37,887 nt of DNA, taken from NCBI RefSeq assembly GCF_900091845.1, contig NZ_FMCI01000059.1, positions 1-37,887 of the forward strand, written 5' to 3'. The DNA is from Streptomyces sp. SolWspMP-5a-2 (GTDB lineage Bacteria > Actinomycetota > Actinomycetes > Streptomycetales > Streptomycetaceae). The notes below the pieces were generated by a model. The model ran no database searches, was not told the origin of the DNA, and saw nothing but the letters and a program-made list of their open reading frames with translations. Each line of letters opens with the position of its first letter. Positions within the stretch are counted from its first letter, which is position 1. Made by a program: the position numbers and the translations under genes. Shown one piece after another: positions 21,889-30,512 of this stretch.

Positions 21889-23358
21889 ATGTCCGACGTT
21901 CTGCCCAGACCCGCTGACACGGGCGGTCCCGCAGTGGAGCGGTCCGGCGCCGTGGTGGCCGTGCTGGCCTTCGCCGGCATCGTCGTCTCGCTGATGCAGA
22001 CCCTGGTCATCCCGATCGTCCCGGAGCTGCCCAAGCTGCTGGACGCCCCCGCCTCCGACACCGCCTGGGCGGTCACCGCGACGCTGCTCGCCGCCGCGGT
22101 GGCCACCCCGGTCGTGGGGCGGCTCGGGGACATGTTCGGCAAGCGCCGGATGCTGCTGGTGAGCGTGGTGCTGCTGATCTCCGGTTCGGTGATCTGCGCG
22201 CTCAGCGACACCCTGGTGCCGATGATCGTCGGCCGCGCCGTGCAGGGTCTGGCGGCGGCGGTCGTCCCGCTGGGCATCAGCATCATGCGCGACGAGCTGC
22301 CCGCGGAGCGGCTCGCCGGGTCGACCGCGCTGATGAGCGCCTCGCTCGGCGTCGGCGGGGCGCTGGGTCTGCCCACCGCGGCCCTGATCGCCGACCACTT
22401 CGACTGGCACGTCCTGTTCTGGGCGTCCGCCTGCCTCGGCGTGGTGGCGCTGGTGCTGGTCTCGCTGTTCGTGCCGGAGTCCGCGGTGCGCACCGGCGGC
22501 CGGTTCGACCTGGTCGGCGGCATCGGGATGGCCGTCGGCCTGATCTCCCTGCTGCTGGCGATCTCCAAGGGCGCCGACTGGGGCTGGACCAGCGGCACCA
22601 CGCTGGGCCTGTTCGCCGTCGCCGTCCTGGTGCTGGTGGCGTGGGGCTTCTTCGAGCTGCGCACCTCCGAGCCCCTGGTCGACCTGCGCACCACGGCCCG
22701 CCGTCAGGTCCTGGTGACCAACCTCGCCTCGATCGCCATCGGGTTCTCGATGTTCGCGATGTCGCTGGTGCTGCCGCAGCTCCTGCAACTCCCCACCCAG
22801 ACGGGCTTCGGCCTCGGCAAGTCGCTGCTGACGGCCGGTCTGGTGATGGCGCCCTCCGGCCTGGTGATGATGGTGTTCGCGCCGGTCTCGGCCGCCGTCT
22901 CCCGGGCGAAGGGCCCGAAGGTGACGCTGATGATCGGCGCCCTGATCGTCGCCTCCGGCTACGGCCTGAACATCGTGCTGATGTCCGAGGTCTGGCACCT
23001 GGTGCTGGTGTCCTGTGTGATCGGCGCCGGTATCGGTTTCACCTACGGCGCGATGCCCGCCCTCATCATGGGCGCCGTCGACCCGTCGGAGACGGCCGCG
23101 GCCAACAGCCTCAACACCCTGATGCGCTCGATCGGTACGTCGGTCGCGAGCGCGATCGCCGGTGTGATCCTCTCGCAGATGACGATCAGCCTCGGCGGGT
23201 ACGCCCTGCCGTCCGAGACCGGGTTCAAGGTCGTCATGTCGATCGGCGCGGGCGCGGCCCTGCTGGCCTTCGTGGTCGCGTCGTTCATCCCGCGCCGCCG
23301 TCCGGTGACGGCCGCCGCGTCGGCGCCCGCGGCGACCGAGACGTCGTCGGTCGGCTGA
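21889..23358 (+). CDS. MFS drug-efflux transporter (DHA2, EmrB/QacA type)
   Basis: This is a 489-residue membrane protein with about 14 hydrophobic helices, the count expected of the DHA2 family. Motif A is GRLGDMFGKRRML (about residues 79-91), following TM2. The motif C-like region SLGVGGALGLPTAALIAD (about 150-167) marks a proton-coupled antiporter. The N-terminal segment before TM1 is short (about 20 residues), and the tail is Ala-rich and polar. It probably exports drugs or secondary metabolites. ATG 21889 has CGGAGG 8 nt upstream. It is monocistronic, with a palindromic operator over the promoter and a hairpin terminator 50 nt after the stop. Confidence 0.94.
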   Translation: MSDVLPRPADTGGPAVERSGAVVAVLAFAGIVVSLMQTLVIPIVPELPKLLDAPASDTAWAVTATLLAAAVATPVVGRLGDMFGKRRMLLVSVVLLISGSVICALSDTLVPMIVGRAVQGLAAAVVPLGISIMRDELPAERLAGSTALMSASLGVGGALGLPTAALIADHFDWHVLFWASACLGVVALVLVSLFVPESAVRTGGRFDLVGGIGMAVGLISLLLAISKGADWGWTSGTTLGLFAVAVLVLVAWGFFELRTSEPLVDLRTTARRQVLVTNLASIAIGFSMFAMSLVLPQLLQLPTQTGFGLGKSLLTAGLVMAPSGLVMMVFAPVSAAVSRAKGPKVTLMIGALIVASGYGLNIVLMSEVWHLVLVSCVIGAGIGFTYGAMPALIMGAVDPSETAAANSLNTLMRSIGTSVASAIAGVILSQMTISLGGYALPSETGFKVVMSIGAGAALLAFVVASFIPRRRPVTAAASAPAATETSSVG

Positions 23359-23407
23359 CGTCCAGGGCCACCGCCCGCACCGGGACACCTCGGTGAGCCG
23401 ACGCGCA

Positions 23408-23437
23408 GGGGCCGCCGTCCACACGGACGGCGGCCCC
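23408..23437. terminator. Hairpin terminator after the MFS exporter gene
   Basis: A perfect 13-bp stem (GGGGCCGCCGTCC at 23408-23420, complement at 23425-23437) has a 4-nt loop, ACAC. Confidence 0.85.
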
Positions 23438-23479
23438 GTCGTATGCCCGCGCCCCGTCAGCCCGTCCTGCCATGTCCGC

Positions 23480-23563
23480 CCTGTCAGGCCCGGCCCGTCG
23501 AGCCCGACCCTTCAGGCACATCCCGTCAAGCCCGGCCCGTCAAGCCCGGCCCGTCAAGCCTGG
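23480..23563. repeat. Tandem array of six 14-bp units
   Basis: Six contiguous 14-bp units (23480, 23494, 23508, 23522, 23536, 23550) have consensus CCCGTCAAGCCCGG. The last three are nearly identical and the first three diverged. The array lies between the terminator of the MFS gene and the 3' end of the convergent TetR gene, outside any gene I can support. Confidence 0.85.
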
Positions 23564-23645
23564 CCGGTCGGCCCGCTGACGGTCCGTGCCCCTGCGCACC
23601 AGGGGGTGAGCAGGCTCGGCGCGCGCGGCCTCGCCCCACTCGCCG

Positions 23646-24401
23646 TCATCGCCTGTCGGTCGGGACCGGCTCGGCCACCGGCGGCCCGGGATCGCCGAGC
23701 GGCCGGTCCGTGCCCAGCTTGTCGAGCCACTGCTCCAGCAGGGCCGACTCGGCGGCGGTGAACGCGGCGGGGCGCTCGGCGCGCAGCCGCGCCGCCAGCG
23801 TGGCGGCGGCCATCGGGACCGCCTGGTCGGGATCGGGTTCGGGCGCGTTGTCCGGGTCGGCCGGACAGGTCACCGCGCCGAGGACGGCGTCCCGCAACCG
23901 GGCGGAGAACCCGGGGTCCGGGTACTGCTCGGGGCGGGTCAGTATCGACAGGGACGCCCCCACGTTCGCCGACATGATCATCTGGGTGGCGAGGGCGGGC
24001 GGCACGGTGAGCCTGCCCGCCGCCGCGCACCGCTCCAGGATGGAGTGCAGCAGGTCGTGCGCCTCCCGGGTGGCGGCGGGCGGGGCGGTCAGCTCCGGCG
24101 AGTACATCAGCCGGTAGTGGTGGGGGTGCTCCAGCGCGAACCGCAGGTGGTTGTCCCAGCCCCGCCTGAGGTCGGCGACCGGGTCGTCACTGGGCCTGGC
24201 CGCCCTCTTGGTGACCAGGTACTCCTCGAAACCCCGGTCCACGACGGCCGCGAGCAGCCCCGCCTTGTCACCGAACAGCCGGTAGAGCATCGGCGCCCCG
24301 ACCCCGGCCGCCTCGCACACCGCGCGCGTGGAGACGTCCGCGACCGGCGACCCGGCCAGCAGGGTGGTCGCCGCTTCCAGAATCTTCTCCCTCGCGTCCA
24401 T
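23646..24401 (-). CDS. TetR-family transcriptional regulator
   Basis: This is a 251-residue regulator with the N-terminal HTH at about residues 5-50: REKILEAATTLLAG, then STRAVCEAAGVGAPMLYRLFGDKAGLL. The C-terminal ligand domain carries HPHHYRLMYSPEL (about 97-109), a pattern common in TetR_C_33-like regulators. A low-complexity acidic/Pro tail follows. ATG 24401 sits 6 nt after TACCGT and has no SD, pointing to a leaderless transcript; ATG 24419 in the same frame is an alternative. It is divergent from the SDR gene at 24521 with 119 bp between them. That gap holds several GTAGC/GCTAC half-sites, so it most likely controls the SDR gene and itself. Confidence 0.92.
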   Translation of the reverse strand: MDAREKILEAATTLLAGSPVADVSTRAVCEAAGVGAPMLYRLFGDKAGLLAAVVDRGFEEYLVTKRAARPSDDPVADLRRGWDNHLRFALEHPHHYRLMYSPELTAPPAATREAHDLLHSILERCAAAGRLTVPPALATQMIMSANVGASLSILTRPEQYPDPGFSARLRDAVLGAVTCPADPDNAPEPDPDQAVPMAAATLAARLRAERPAAFTAAESALLEQWLDKLGTDRPLGDPGPPVAEPVPTDRR

Positions 24402-24407
24402 GGCCCC

Positions 24408-24413
24408 ACGGTA
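24408..24413 (-). promoter_or_regulatory. Putative -10 hexamer of a leaderless promoter for the TetR gene
   Basis: On the minus strand TACCGT ends 6 nt before ATG 24401, with no ribosome site. The first operator half-site (24418-24427) lies directly upstream of it. Confidence 0.45.
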
Positions 24414-24417
24414 CGCC

Positions 24418-24493
24418 ATTCGTAGCGCCGATACGAGATGCCCGTTACGGTCGCTACGAATCCGTGTTACCGTTGCTACACGCAATCCGTAGC
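24418..24493. promoter_or_regulatory. Cluster of operator half-sites between the divergent TetR and SDR genes
   Basis: ATTCGTAGCG (24418-24427) and its exact complement CGCTACGAAT (24452-24461) form a 10-bp inverted repeat with a 24-nt spacer. A second pair, GCTAC-N9-GTAGC, lies at 24475-24493. The second pair begins at the SDR -35 (TTGCTA, 24474-24479) and runs into the spacer before a weak -10 at 24497-24502, and the first lies just upstream of the TetR -10. Two-site control of a divergent promoter pair by the TetR protein is inferred. Confidence 0.65.
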
Positions 24494-24520
24494 AGCGCTA
24501 ACAGAGCGAAGGGCACCGTC

Positions 24521-25270
24521 ATGACCTCTCACCCCCACACGGACCAGCGCGTCGCGATCGTCACCGGCGGCTCGCGCGGCATCGGACGCGAGGTCGCCCG
24601 GCGGCTCGCGGCCGACGGCCTCGCGGTCGTCGTCGGCTACGCGGGCAACGACAAGGCGGCCGAGGAGTCCGTCAGGACCATCGAGGAAGCGGGCGGCACG
24701 GCGTTCGCGGCCCGCGCGGACGTCGCGGAGGAGGCGGAGGTCGCCGCCCTCTTCGACCGCGCGGAGTCCACCTACGGCGGGATCGACGTCGTCGTGCACG
24801 CGGCGGGCCGGATGCCCCTGTCCCCGCTGGTCGACCTGGACCTCGCCGATCTGGACGCGGTCTGCCGCACCAACATCCGCGGCACGTTCGTCGTGGACCA
24901 GCAGGCCGCCCGCAGGCTGCGCCCCGGCGGCGCGATCGTCAACTTCTCGACGTCGGTCCTCGGCCTGTCCTTCCCCGGCTACGGCGCCTACGCGGCCACC
25001 AAGGGCGCGGTCGAGGCGCTGACCCTGATCCTCGCCCGCGAACTGCGCGGCCGGGAGGTGACGGTCAACGCGGTGGCGCCCGGCCCCACCGCCACCGACC
25101 TCTTCCTGGACGGCAAGGACGAGGAGACCGTGGCCCGGCTGGCAGCCCAGCCCCCGCTGGAGCGGCTCGGCACGCCCGACGACATCGCGCGCGTCGTCTC
25201 GTTCCTGGCGGGCCCCGACGGGCGCTGGGTCAACGGCCAGGTGCTGCGCGCGAACGGCGGAATCGTCTGA
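24521..25270 (+). CDS. Short-chain dehydrogenase/reductase (SDR)
   Basis: This is a 249-residue classical SDR. The cofactor motif TGGSRGIG is at residues 15-22, the usual NNAG appears as HAAG (about 93-96), the catalytic Ser is in NFSTSV and the YxxxK motif is YAATK. The C-terminal strand WVNGQVLRANGGIV is typical of FabG-like proteins. The substrate is not readable; FabG-like SDRs beside a TetR gene usually reduce an aldehyde, ketone or quinone that also serves as inducer. ATG 24521 has GAAGGG 7 nt upstream. After the stop, 25271-25451 holds an imperfect direct repeat of about 27 bp (near 25300 and 25342) and nothing else I can support. Confidence 0.93.
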   Translation: MTSHPHTDQRVAIVTGGSRGIGREVARRLAADGLAVVVGYAGNDKAAEESVRTIEEAGGTAFAARADVAEEAEVAALFDRAESTYGGIDVVVHAAGRMPLSPLVDLDLADLDAVCRTNIRGTFVVDQQAARRLRPGGAIVNFSTSVLGLSFPGYGAYAATKGAVEALTLILARELRGREVTVNAVAPGPTATDLFLDGKDEETVARLAAQPPLERLGTPDDIARVVSFLAGPDGRWVNGQVLRANGGIV

Positions 25271-25451
25271 GGCGGTCCGCCCGCCGCCCTCGCCGGGGGC
25301 ATCGGGAGCGGCCAGGAGGACCGGTGGGCCGACGCCGAGGAGATCGGAAGCGGCACCAGGACCGGTGATCCGGCGCCGGCGCGGCCGTGGTCGGCGTCGC
25401 GTCACCTGAGGGCGGCGGCGGGCACCGCGGGCCCGCGATCCCCCGGCCTGC

Positions 25452-26213
25452 CTAGGACGACGCCTTCTCCGCGGTGGGGACGCCCAGCGTCAGGAAGGCG
25501 AAGCCGAGGACGCCCCGGTGGCCGCGCAGCCAGAAGGCGCGGTGCGTGTCCACCTGGTCGCGCACCCGGTCCGCCTCGGGGTGGTCGCCGTTGGCCAGCA
25601 GCCACTCCTCCGGGCCCGCCAGGTAGCCGGACTCGAACTCATCCCACTCGTCGCGGGTGGACGTCTCGATCCGCAGGGGCCGGAACCCCGCCGCGATCGT
25701 CAGGTCCACCAGATCCGGGAGGAGATGGCAGTCCTCGGCGGTCATGTCCGGCCACATCCGCGCCAGTTGCCCGTCCGTCGGGATCCGCTCCCAGATCTCG
25801 GCGGCGAACAGCAGGCGGCCCCCGGGGTTGACCCGTTCCCGCAGGACCCCGAGCGCGTCCGCGACGGTACCGAACGCCTGGTACGCGCCCGAGCTGAGGA
25901 CGAGGTCCGCGTCGGAGAGATGGTCGGCAGCGGGCCCCTCGACGAACGTCACCCGGTCGGCGAGCCCGCGCCGGGCGGCGTCGGACCGCCCGCGTTCCAG
26001 AGCGGCACCCCGGAGGTCGACGCCGACGCCCCGCGCGCCGGGGACGGCCTCCAGGACCCGCAGGAGCAGCTCGCCCCACCCGCACCCGAGATCGAGCACG
26101 GTCGACGGATTCGACGCGGCGAGATCCGCGACCAACCGGTCGGCACGCGCGTCCGAGAGCGGCGCGTTGAAGGTGAGACGGGCGCCGGATCCGAAGCCGG
26201 AGGGATGAGTCAT
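25452..26213 (-). CDS. Class I SAM-dependent methyltransferase
   Basis: This is a 253-residue protein with SAM motif I VLDLGCGWG at residues 39-47, an acidic motif II (GVGVDLRG, about 59-66), and a post-I region VTFVEGPAADH. Motif VNPGGRLLFAAEIWE is the usual strand 5. The C-terminal half (WDEFESGYLAGPEEWLLAN) resembles small-molecule methyltransferases that sit alone in actinomycete genomes. The acceptor is unknown. ATG 26213 is 7 nt after TACGGT with no SD, so a leaderless transcript is likely. It is separated by about 250 bp from the divergent lipoprotein gene. Confidence 0.9.
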   Translation of the reverse strand: MTHPSGFGSGARLTFNAPLSDARADRLVADLAASNPSTVLDLGCGWGELLLRVLEAVPGARGVGVDLRGAALERGRSDAARRGLADRVTFVEGPAADHLSDADLVLSSGAYQAFGTVADALGVLRERVNPGGRLLFAAEIWERIPTDGQLARMWPDMTAEDCHLLPDLVDLTIAAGFRPLRIETSTRDEWDEFESGYLAGPEEWLLANGDHPEADRVRDQVDTHRAFWLRGHRGVLGFAFLTLGVPTAEKASS

Positions 26214-26220
26214 GGACCGG

Positions 26221-26226
26221 ACCGTA
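26221..26226 (-). promoter_or_regulatory. Putative -10 hexamer of a leaderless promoter for the methyltransferase
   Basis: On the minus strand TACGGT ends 7 nt before ATG 26213; no ribosome site is present. The rest of 26227-26465 is Pro-codon-like, C-rich DNA without a gene. Confidence 0.45.
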
Positions 26227-26465
26227 ACGACGCCGCACCGGCCGGGCCACCGGTTTTCCGACCGGGCGGAGACCCCGAGGACGCCACGGCACCCCCAGGA
26301 CACGCACTGGCGCCCAGGACGTCAGCTCGCCACCCGGGACGCCCGCTCACCCCCACCAGGACCTCCACTCGCCCCCGCTGAACGCCCCTCCGGTACCGCC
26401 CGTATCTGTCGGTGTACCCCTGTCCGTCGCGCGCGGGCAGCACCGTCCGGACCCGGAGCAGCGAC

Positions 26466-27092
26466 GTGCCCCAGCAGCCGACGCGGCCACTGAACGGCCG
26501 CACCCCGTCAACGACCCGTTCCGCCCCGAGCCCGCAGGACCTCCGCGGCCTCCCGCGGCTCCCCGACCCCGTCCCCTCCTCCCCCGCGCTCCCCGCCGCA
26601 GCCCGCTCCGCGCGCCGCGCCCCCGCGGTCTCGCGGCTGGCCCGGTCCGCGGCGCTCGCCGGTGGTCTCGCGGTGCTGCCGCTGACGGCGGGCTGCGCGG
26701 CCGGTGAGAGTGAACCGGCGGGCGGCAAGCGGCAGTCGGCGACGGCGGCGCCCGTCGTCTCCGCGCTGGAGGCGCAGGTGGTGGCACCGGCGAAGGTCGA
26801 GGTCATCGCCGGACTCACCGGCTGCGAGGTGAAGATCCGCACCGAGGCCGCCGAGCTGCGCGAGGGGGTCTGCCACACCGCCGACGGGGACTACCTCATC
26901 ACCACCTTCCCCGAGGAGAGGTTCAAGGAGACCTGGCTGGACACCATCGGCATGTACCAGGGCACCTATCTGGTCGGCAACCGGTGGGTGGTCAGCGCGC
27001 AGCCGAAGGCGCTCAAGGAGTTCCGGGGGACGCTGGGCGGGACGATCGTGCATCTCTCCGGCATGGGTCCGAGCGCGGCGCCGAGCCCCTGA
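26466..27092 (+). CDS. Putative lipoprotein of unknown function
   Basis: The 208-residue product has an unusually long polar, Pro/Arg/Ser-rich N-terminal region (residues 1-60) before a hydrophobic segment and a lipobox LTAG-Cys77, which predicts lipid anchoring at the outer face of the membrane. The mature part (about 130 residues) carries Cys residues in TGCEVKIR and EGVCHTADGDYLITTFP and a Trp-rich end; these two Cys could form a disulfide. I do not recognise the family. Small actinomycete lipoproteins with a TGC..., GVC...DGDY pattern are common and uncharacterised. GTG 26466 has GGAG 7 nt upstream. The long leader may mean that the true start is further downstream, but I see no in-frame ATG/GTG nearer the hydrophobic segment. 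Confidence 0.7.
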   Translation: MPQQPTRPLNGRTPSTTRSAPSPQDLRGLPRLPDPVPSSPALPAAARSARRAPAVSRLARSAALAGGLAVLPLTAGCAAGESEPAGGKRQSATAAPVVSALEAQVVAPAKVEVIAGLTGCEVKIRTEAAELREGVCHTADGDYLITTFPEERFKETWLDTIGMYQGTYLVGNRWVVSAQPKALKEFRGTLGGTIVHLSGMGPSAAPSP

Positions 27093-27246
27093 CACCTCTG
27101 CCGTCCCCGGGTCACCAGCGGCCGCGACGGGCTGCCTGCCTTCGGCCTTTTCGGTGGCCGGTTGCCAACTCCTGGCGCGATCAAGGTGGTTGGCGGGTAC
27201 GCATTCCCCTCACGGACGGTGTGCGTTCAGGGGGGAGCTGACCCTG

Positions 27247-27924
27247 GTGGCGGAGACGGGTGAGCGGTCCCGGCGCGTCCTGCGCCGGGAGGCCGTGTCG
27301 GACCTGCGCGCGCGGGGCCGTTACGGCCCGAGGCTGCGCGAGGTGCTGGTCGCGCTCGTCCTCGCGGTGCTCCTCGGGTCGGCCGCGGTGGTGGGGCTGG
27401 CGCTCGCGTTCCGCGCCTACGGGCCCGGGTTCCCCGCCGCGGTCCTGGGGGCGCTCGCGGTCACGGCGGTGGCGGCGCATCTGCTGCGCAGACCGCGTGC
27501 CCGTCGGCACCGGGGGTTCTACACCCCGGACGAACTGACGGAGTTGGACGTGCCGGGGCTGGTGCTCGCGGTGGCCAGGATGCTGCGCAGGGACGGCTGG
27601 CGGGTGCTGCCCCTGCCCGAGCAGGACCGCCCCCGGCTCGCGGCGCGCGACCCGCGGGGACGGCTGCTGGTGGTGGCGTTCCGCCCGGTGGCCGAGCCGC
27701 TGCCGGACGAGGACCCGCACTGGCGCAGCCGCGCGCGGGGGCGCGAGCCGGTTGTGCCCGATCTGCGACTGGTCGTGCACCGGGGGACGTTCGCCGGCCG
27801 GGACGAGCGCTGGGCGTCCCGTCAGGGGCACGTGCATCTCATCGACGGCGCGCGGCTGGAGCGTTGGGCCGCCGGGACGCCGTTGTACGGGCTCGGTGAC
27901 GAATCCGGCGTACCGGGGCGATGA
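27247..27924 (+). CDS. Membrane-anchored degenerate Mrr-like (restriction endonuclease fold) protein
   Basis: The 225-residue product has two transmembrane helices near residues 34-52 and 56-75, then a cytoplasmic-side domain. That domain begins VPGLVLAVARMLRRDGWRVL and ends HVHLIDGARLERWA. This pattern, with LIDG near the end, is typical of Mrr-type PD-(D/E)xK domains. The catalytic part is degenerate: where D...(E/Q)xK is expected the sequence reads RLLVVAFRPV, so cleavage activity is unlikely. It may be a membrane sensor or a decayed restriction gene. GTG 27247 follows GGGGGAG by about 9 nt. It stands between the lipoprotein gene and the GH92 gene, with no methyltransferase partner. Confident as a gene, tentative as to fold. 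Confidence 0.65.
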   Translation: MAETGERSRRVLRREAVSDLRARGRYGPRLREVLVALVLAVLLGSAAVVGLALAFRAYGPGFPAAVLGALAVTAVAAHLLRRPRARRHRGFYTPDELTELDVPGLVLAVARMLRRDGWRVLPLPEQDRPRLAARDPRGRLLVVAFRPVAEPLPDEDPHWRSRARGREPVVPDLRLVVHRGTFAGRDERWASRQGHVHLIDGARLERWAAGTPLYGLGDESGVPGR

Positions 27925-27992
27925 CGCCCGGTCTTCACCCCGGCTTCATCGAAACGACGGAGAAGCCACTCCCCTCCCAGGCGCCCGGCTCC

Positions 27993-27998
27993 TACCCT
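27993..27998 (+). promoter_or_regulatory. Putative -10 hexamer before the GH92 gene
   Basis: TACCCT ends 8 nt before ATG 28007 and no SD is present, giving a leaderless or very short leader transcript. It is the least certain of the six similar cases. Confidence 0.35.
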
Positions 27999-28006
27999 TC
28001 CGCCGT

Positions 28007-30451
28007 ATGCGCCTCAACAGACCCAGCGTCCCTGGGCCCTTCACCAGACGGCTGACCACCACCGTCGTCGCGACCGCCCTGCTGACCACCGCGCTCGCCA
28101 CGGGCTCCACCGCCCCCGCGCAGGCCATGGCCGGGGAGGTGGCGCACCCGTCGTCGTACGTGGACCCGCTGATCGGTTCGTCGAACGGCGGCAACACCTT
28201 CCCGGGTGCCACCCTGCCGTTCGGCATGATGGCCTGGTCCCCCACCAGCACGACCGGCGACCAGACCAGCACCGGGGCCGCCAACGGCTACGAGTACAAC
28301 GCCACCCGCATGCGCGGGCTGAGCCTGACGCACGTCAACGGCGCGGGCTGCAACCCGGGCGCGGCGGGGGACGTGCCGATCATGCCGTTCGTCGGTGACG
28401 TCACGTCGTCGCCGTCGGCGGACACCCGGGACGCCGTCTACGCGTCGAACTTCTCGCACGCCGACGAGCGGGCCGTCCCCGGCCGGTACACCGTCGGGCT
28501 CGCCTCGGGGGCCGGTGCCGACCTCGCGGTCAGCTCGCGGGCCGGGGTGGCCGACTTCACCTTCCCGTCCGACCGGCCTGCGAACCTGCTGTTCCGGGTC
28601 TCCAACTCGCTCAACGGCAGCGAGGACGCGCACGTCGACATCGACGCCGCGCACCGCAAGGTGACCGGCTGGGTGCTCACCGGCGCGTTCTGCGGGCGGC
28701 GCGCGAACGGCGGCGTCAACAACCGCAAGAGCTACTACAAGCTGTACTTCAGCGCCTCCTTCGATCGGGCCTTCTCCTCCACCGGCACCTGGAAGGACGG
28801 CACGCTCTCGCCCGGCGCGACCACCGCGTCCGGCGGTGAGGGCTACGCGACGGGCGCCGACCGCGCGGGGCGCGGCTCGGGCGGCTGGGTCGGCTTCGAC
28901 ACCAGCGCTGACAACGATGTCCGGATGCGGATCGGCATCTCCTACGTGAGCCTCGCGGGCGCGGAGACGAACCTGCGCGAGGAGATACCCCGGCGGGCGG
29001 GGGTCGACGAGGTGGCCGCGGCCGGATCGCGCGCGTGGGACCGGGAGTTGCGGTCGGTCCGGGTCGCGGGCGGCACCGAGGACCGCCGGACGGCCTTCTA
29101 CACGGCGCTGTACCACTCCTTCCAGCAGCCGAACCTGATCAGTGACACGGACGGCCGCTACTGGGGCATGGACCAGGCCGTCCACCGGGTGGAGCGCGGG
29201 CAGGCGGGGCAGTACAGCAACTTCTCCGGGTGGGACCAGTACCGGGCGCACATCCAGTTGCTCGCGCTCCTGAAGCCGCGGGTGGCCGGGGACTTCGCCC
29301 AGTCGCTGTACAACTTCGCGCGGCAGAACGGCGGCGTCTGGGACCGCTGGGTGCACGTCAGCGGGGCGACGCACGTGATGACCGGCGACCCGACGGCGGC
29401 GACCCTGGCGACGTTCTACGCCATGGGGGTGCGCGGCTTCGACTACCTGGGTGCCTTCGACTCGCTGGTCAGGCAGGCGACCGAACCGCACCCGGACGGT
29501 CTCTCCGACGCGGGCTGCCCCGGCCAGTGCGTGGGCCAACGGCCCAATCTGGCGCAGTACTTGACCTCGCACTACGCGGCGCAGGACGTGTGCCACTGCT
29601 GGGGCGGCGCGGCCGAGACGCTGGAGGACGCGGTGGCCGACGCCGCGCTCGGGCAGTGGGCGCGGCTGCTGGGCCGGGACGAGGAGGCGCGGGTCTTCGC
29701 GGACCGGGGCACCTGGTGGCGCAACGTGTTCAACCCGGCGGCGACCGCGAACGGCGGCTACGCGCAGGCGCGTCGGCTCGACGGGTCGTGGGTGACGCCG
29801 TTCTCGCCGAGCACGGACGTCGGGTTCGCGCAGGGCTCCAGCGCCACGTACACCTGGATGGTGCCGCAGGACGTGGCGGGTCTCGCCGACGCCATGGGCG
29901 GCCGCGAGACGGCGGCGACCCGGCTCGACGGGTTCTTCCACCAGGCGGACGGTTCCTGGTCGGTGCGCGGCGGCGACGCCCTGCGCTACGACCCGACCAA
30001 CGAGCCCGGGATCCACGCCCCTTGGCTGTACAACGCGCTGGGCCAGCCGTGGAAGACGCAGGCGACGGTCCGTCAGATCGTCGACACCGTCTACGGGACC
30101 GGGCCCGCGGGGCTGCCCGGCAACGACGACCTCGGGACCATGTCGGCCTGGTACGTGTTCGCGTGCCTCGGCCTCTACCCGAAGGCGCCGGGAAGCGCCG
30201 ATCTGCTGCTGGGCGCACCGGTGTTCACGAAGGCGGTCCTCGACCGCCCCGGACGCGCCGACATCCGGATCGAGGCGCCCGCGGCGGACGCCACCCACGC
30301 CTACGTGGACTCGGTCCGGCTCGACGGCCGGGCGCACGGGCGCTCCTGGGCGGGAGCGGCGCTGACGCTGCGGGGCGGCACGCTCTCCTTCGGCCTCGCC
30401 GAGCAGCCGAACACCTCGTGGGCGACGGACCCGGCGGGTCTGCCGGGCTAG
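28007..30451 (+). CDS. Secreted GH92 alpha-mannosidase
   Basis: This is an 814-residue secreted glycosidase. The signal peptide ends near residue 40 (APAQA). The N-terminal beta-domain starts YVDPLIGSSNGGNTFPGA, the hallmark opening of GH92, and includes MRGLSLTHVNGAGC. The catalytic (alpha/alpha)6 barrel carries SNFSGWDQYRAHIQLLALL, the AETLEDAVADAALGQWARLL helix, YDPTNEPGIHAPWLYN and GNDDLGTMSAWYVFACLGLY, which match the conserved active-site and calcium-binding blocks of the family. Members are exo-acting, calcium-dependent alpha-mannosidases that trim mannans or N-glycans. The region after about 740 is a short beta domain rather than an added binding module. No SD is visible; TACCCT lies 8 nt upstream. 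A paired hairpin terminator follows. Confidence 0.95.
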   Translation: MRLNRPSVPGPFTRRLTTTVVATALLTTALATGSTAPAQAMAGEVAHPSSYVDPLIGSSNGGNTFPGATLPFGMMAWSPTSTTGDQTSTGAANGYEYNATRMRGLSLTHVNGAGCNPGAAGDVPIMPFVGDVTSSPSADTRDAVYASNFSHADERAVPGRYTVGLASGAGADLAVSSRAGVADFTFPSDRPANLLFRVSNSLNGSEDAHVDIDAAHRKVTGWVLTGAFCGRRANGGVNNRKSYYKLYFSASFDRAFSSTGTWKDGTLSPGATTASGGEGYATGADRAGRGSGGWVGFDTSADNDVRMRIGISYVSLAGAETNLREEIPRRAGVDEVAAAGSRAWDRELRSVRVAGGTEDRRTAFYTALYHSFQQPNLISDTDGRYWGMDQAVHRVERGQAGQYSNFSGWDQYRAHIQLLALLKPRVAGDFAQSLYNFARQNGGVWDRWVHVSGATHVMTGDPTAATLATFYAMGVRGFDYLGAFDSLVRQATEPHPDGLSDAGCPGQCVGQRPNLAQYLTSHYAAQDVCHCWGGAAETLEDAVADAALGQWARLLGRDEEARVFADRGTWWRNVFNPAATANGGYAQARRLDGSWVTPFSPSTDVGFAQGSSATYTWMVPQDVAGLADAMGGRETAATRLDGFFHQADGSWSVRGGDALRYDPTNEPGIHAPWLYNALGQPWKTQATVRQIVDTVYGTGPAGLPGNDDLGTMSAWYVFACLGLYPKAPGSADLLLGAPVFTKAVLDRPGRADIRIEAPAADATHAYVDSVRLDGRAHGRSWAGAALTLRGGTLSFGLAEQPNTSWATDPAGLPG

Positions 30452-30512
30452 GGCCGTGACCGGAGAGGTTCGCCGTGAATCTTTCCGGCCACGGCAGCAC
30501 TAGCGCCGCGAC

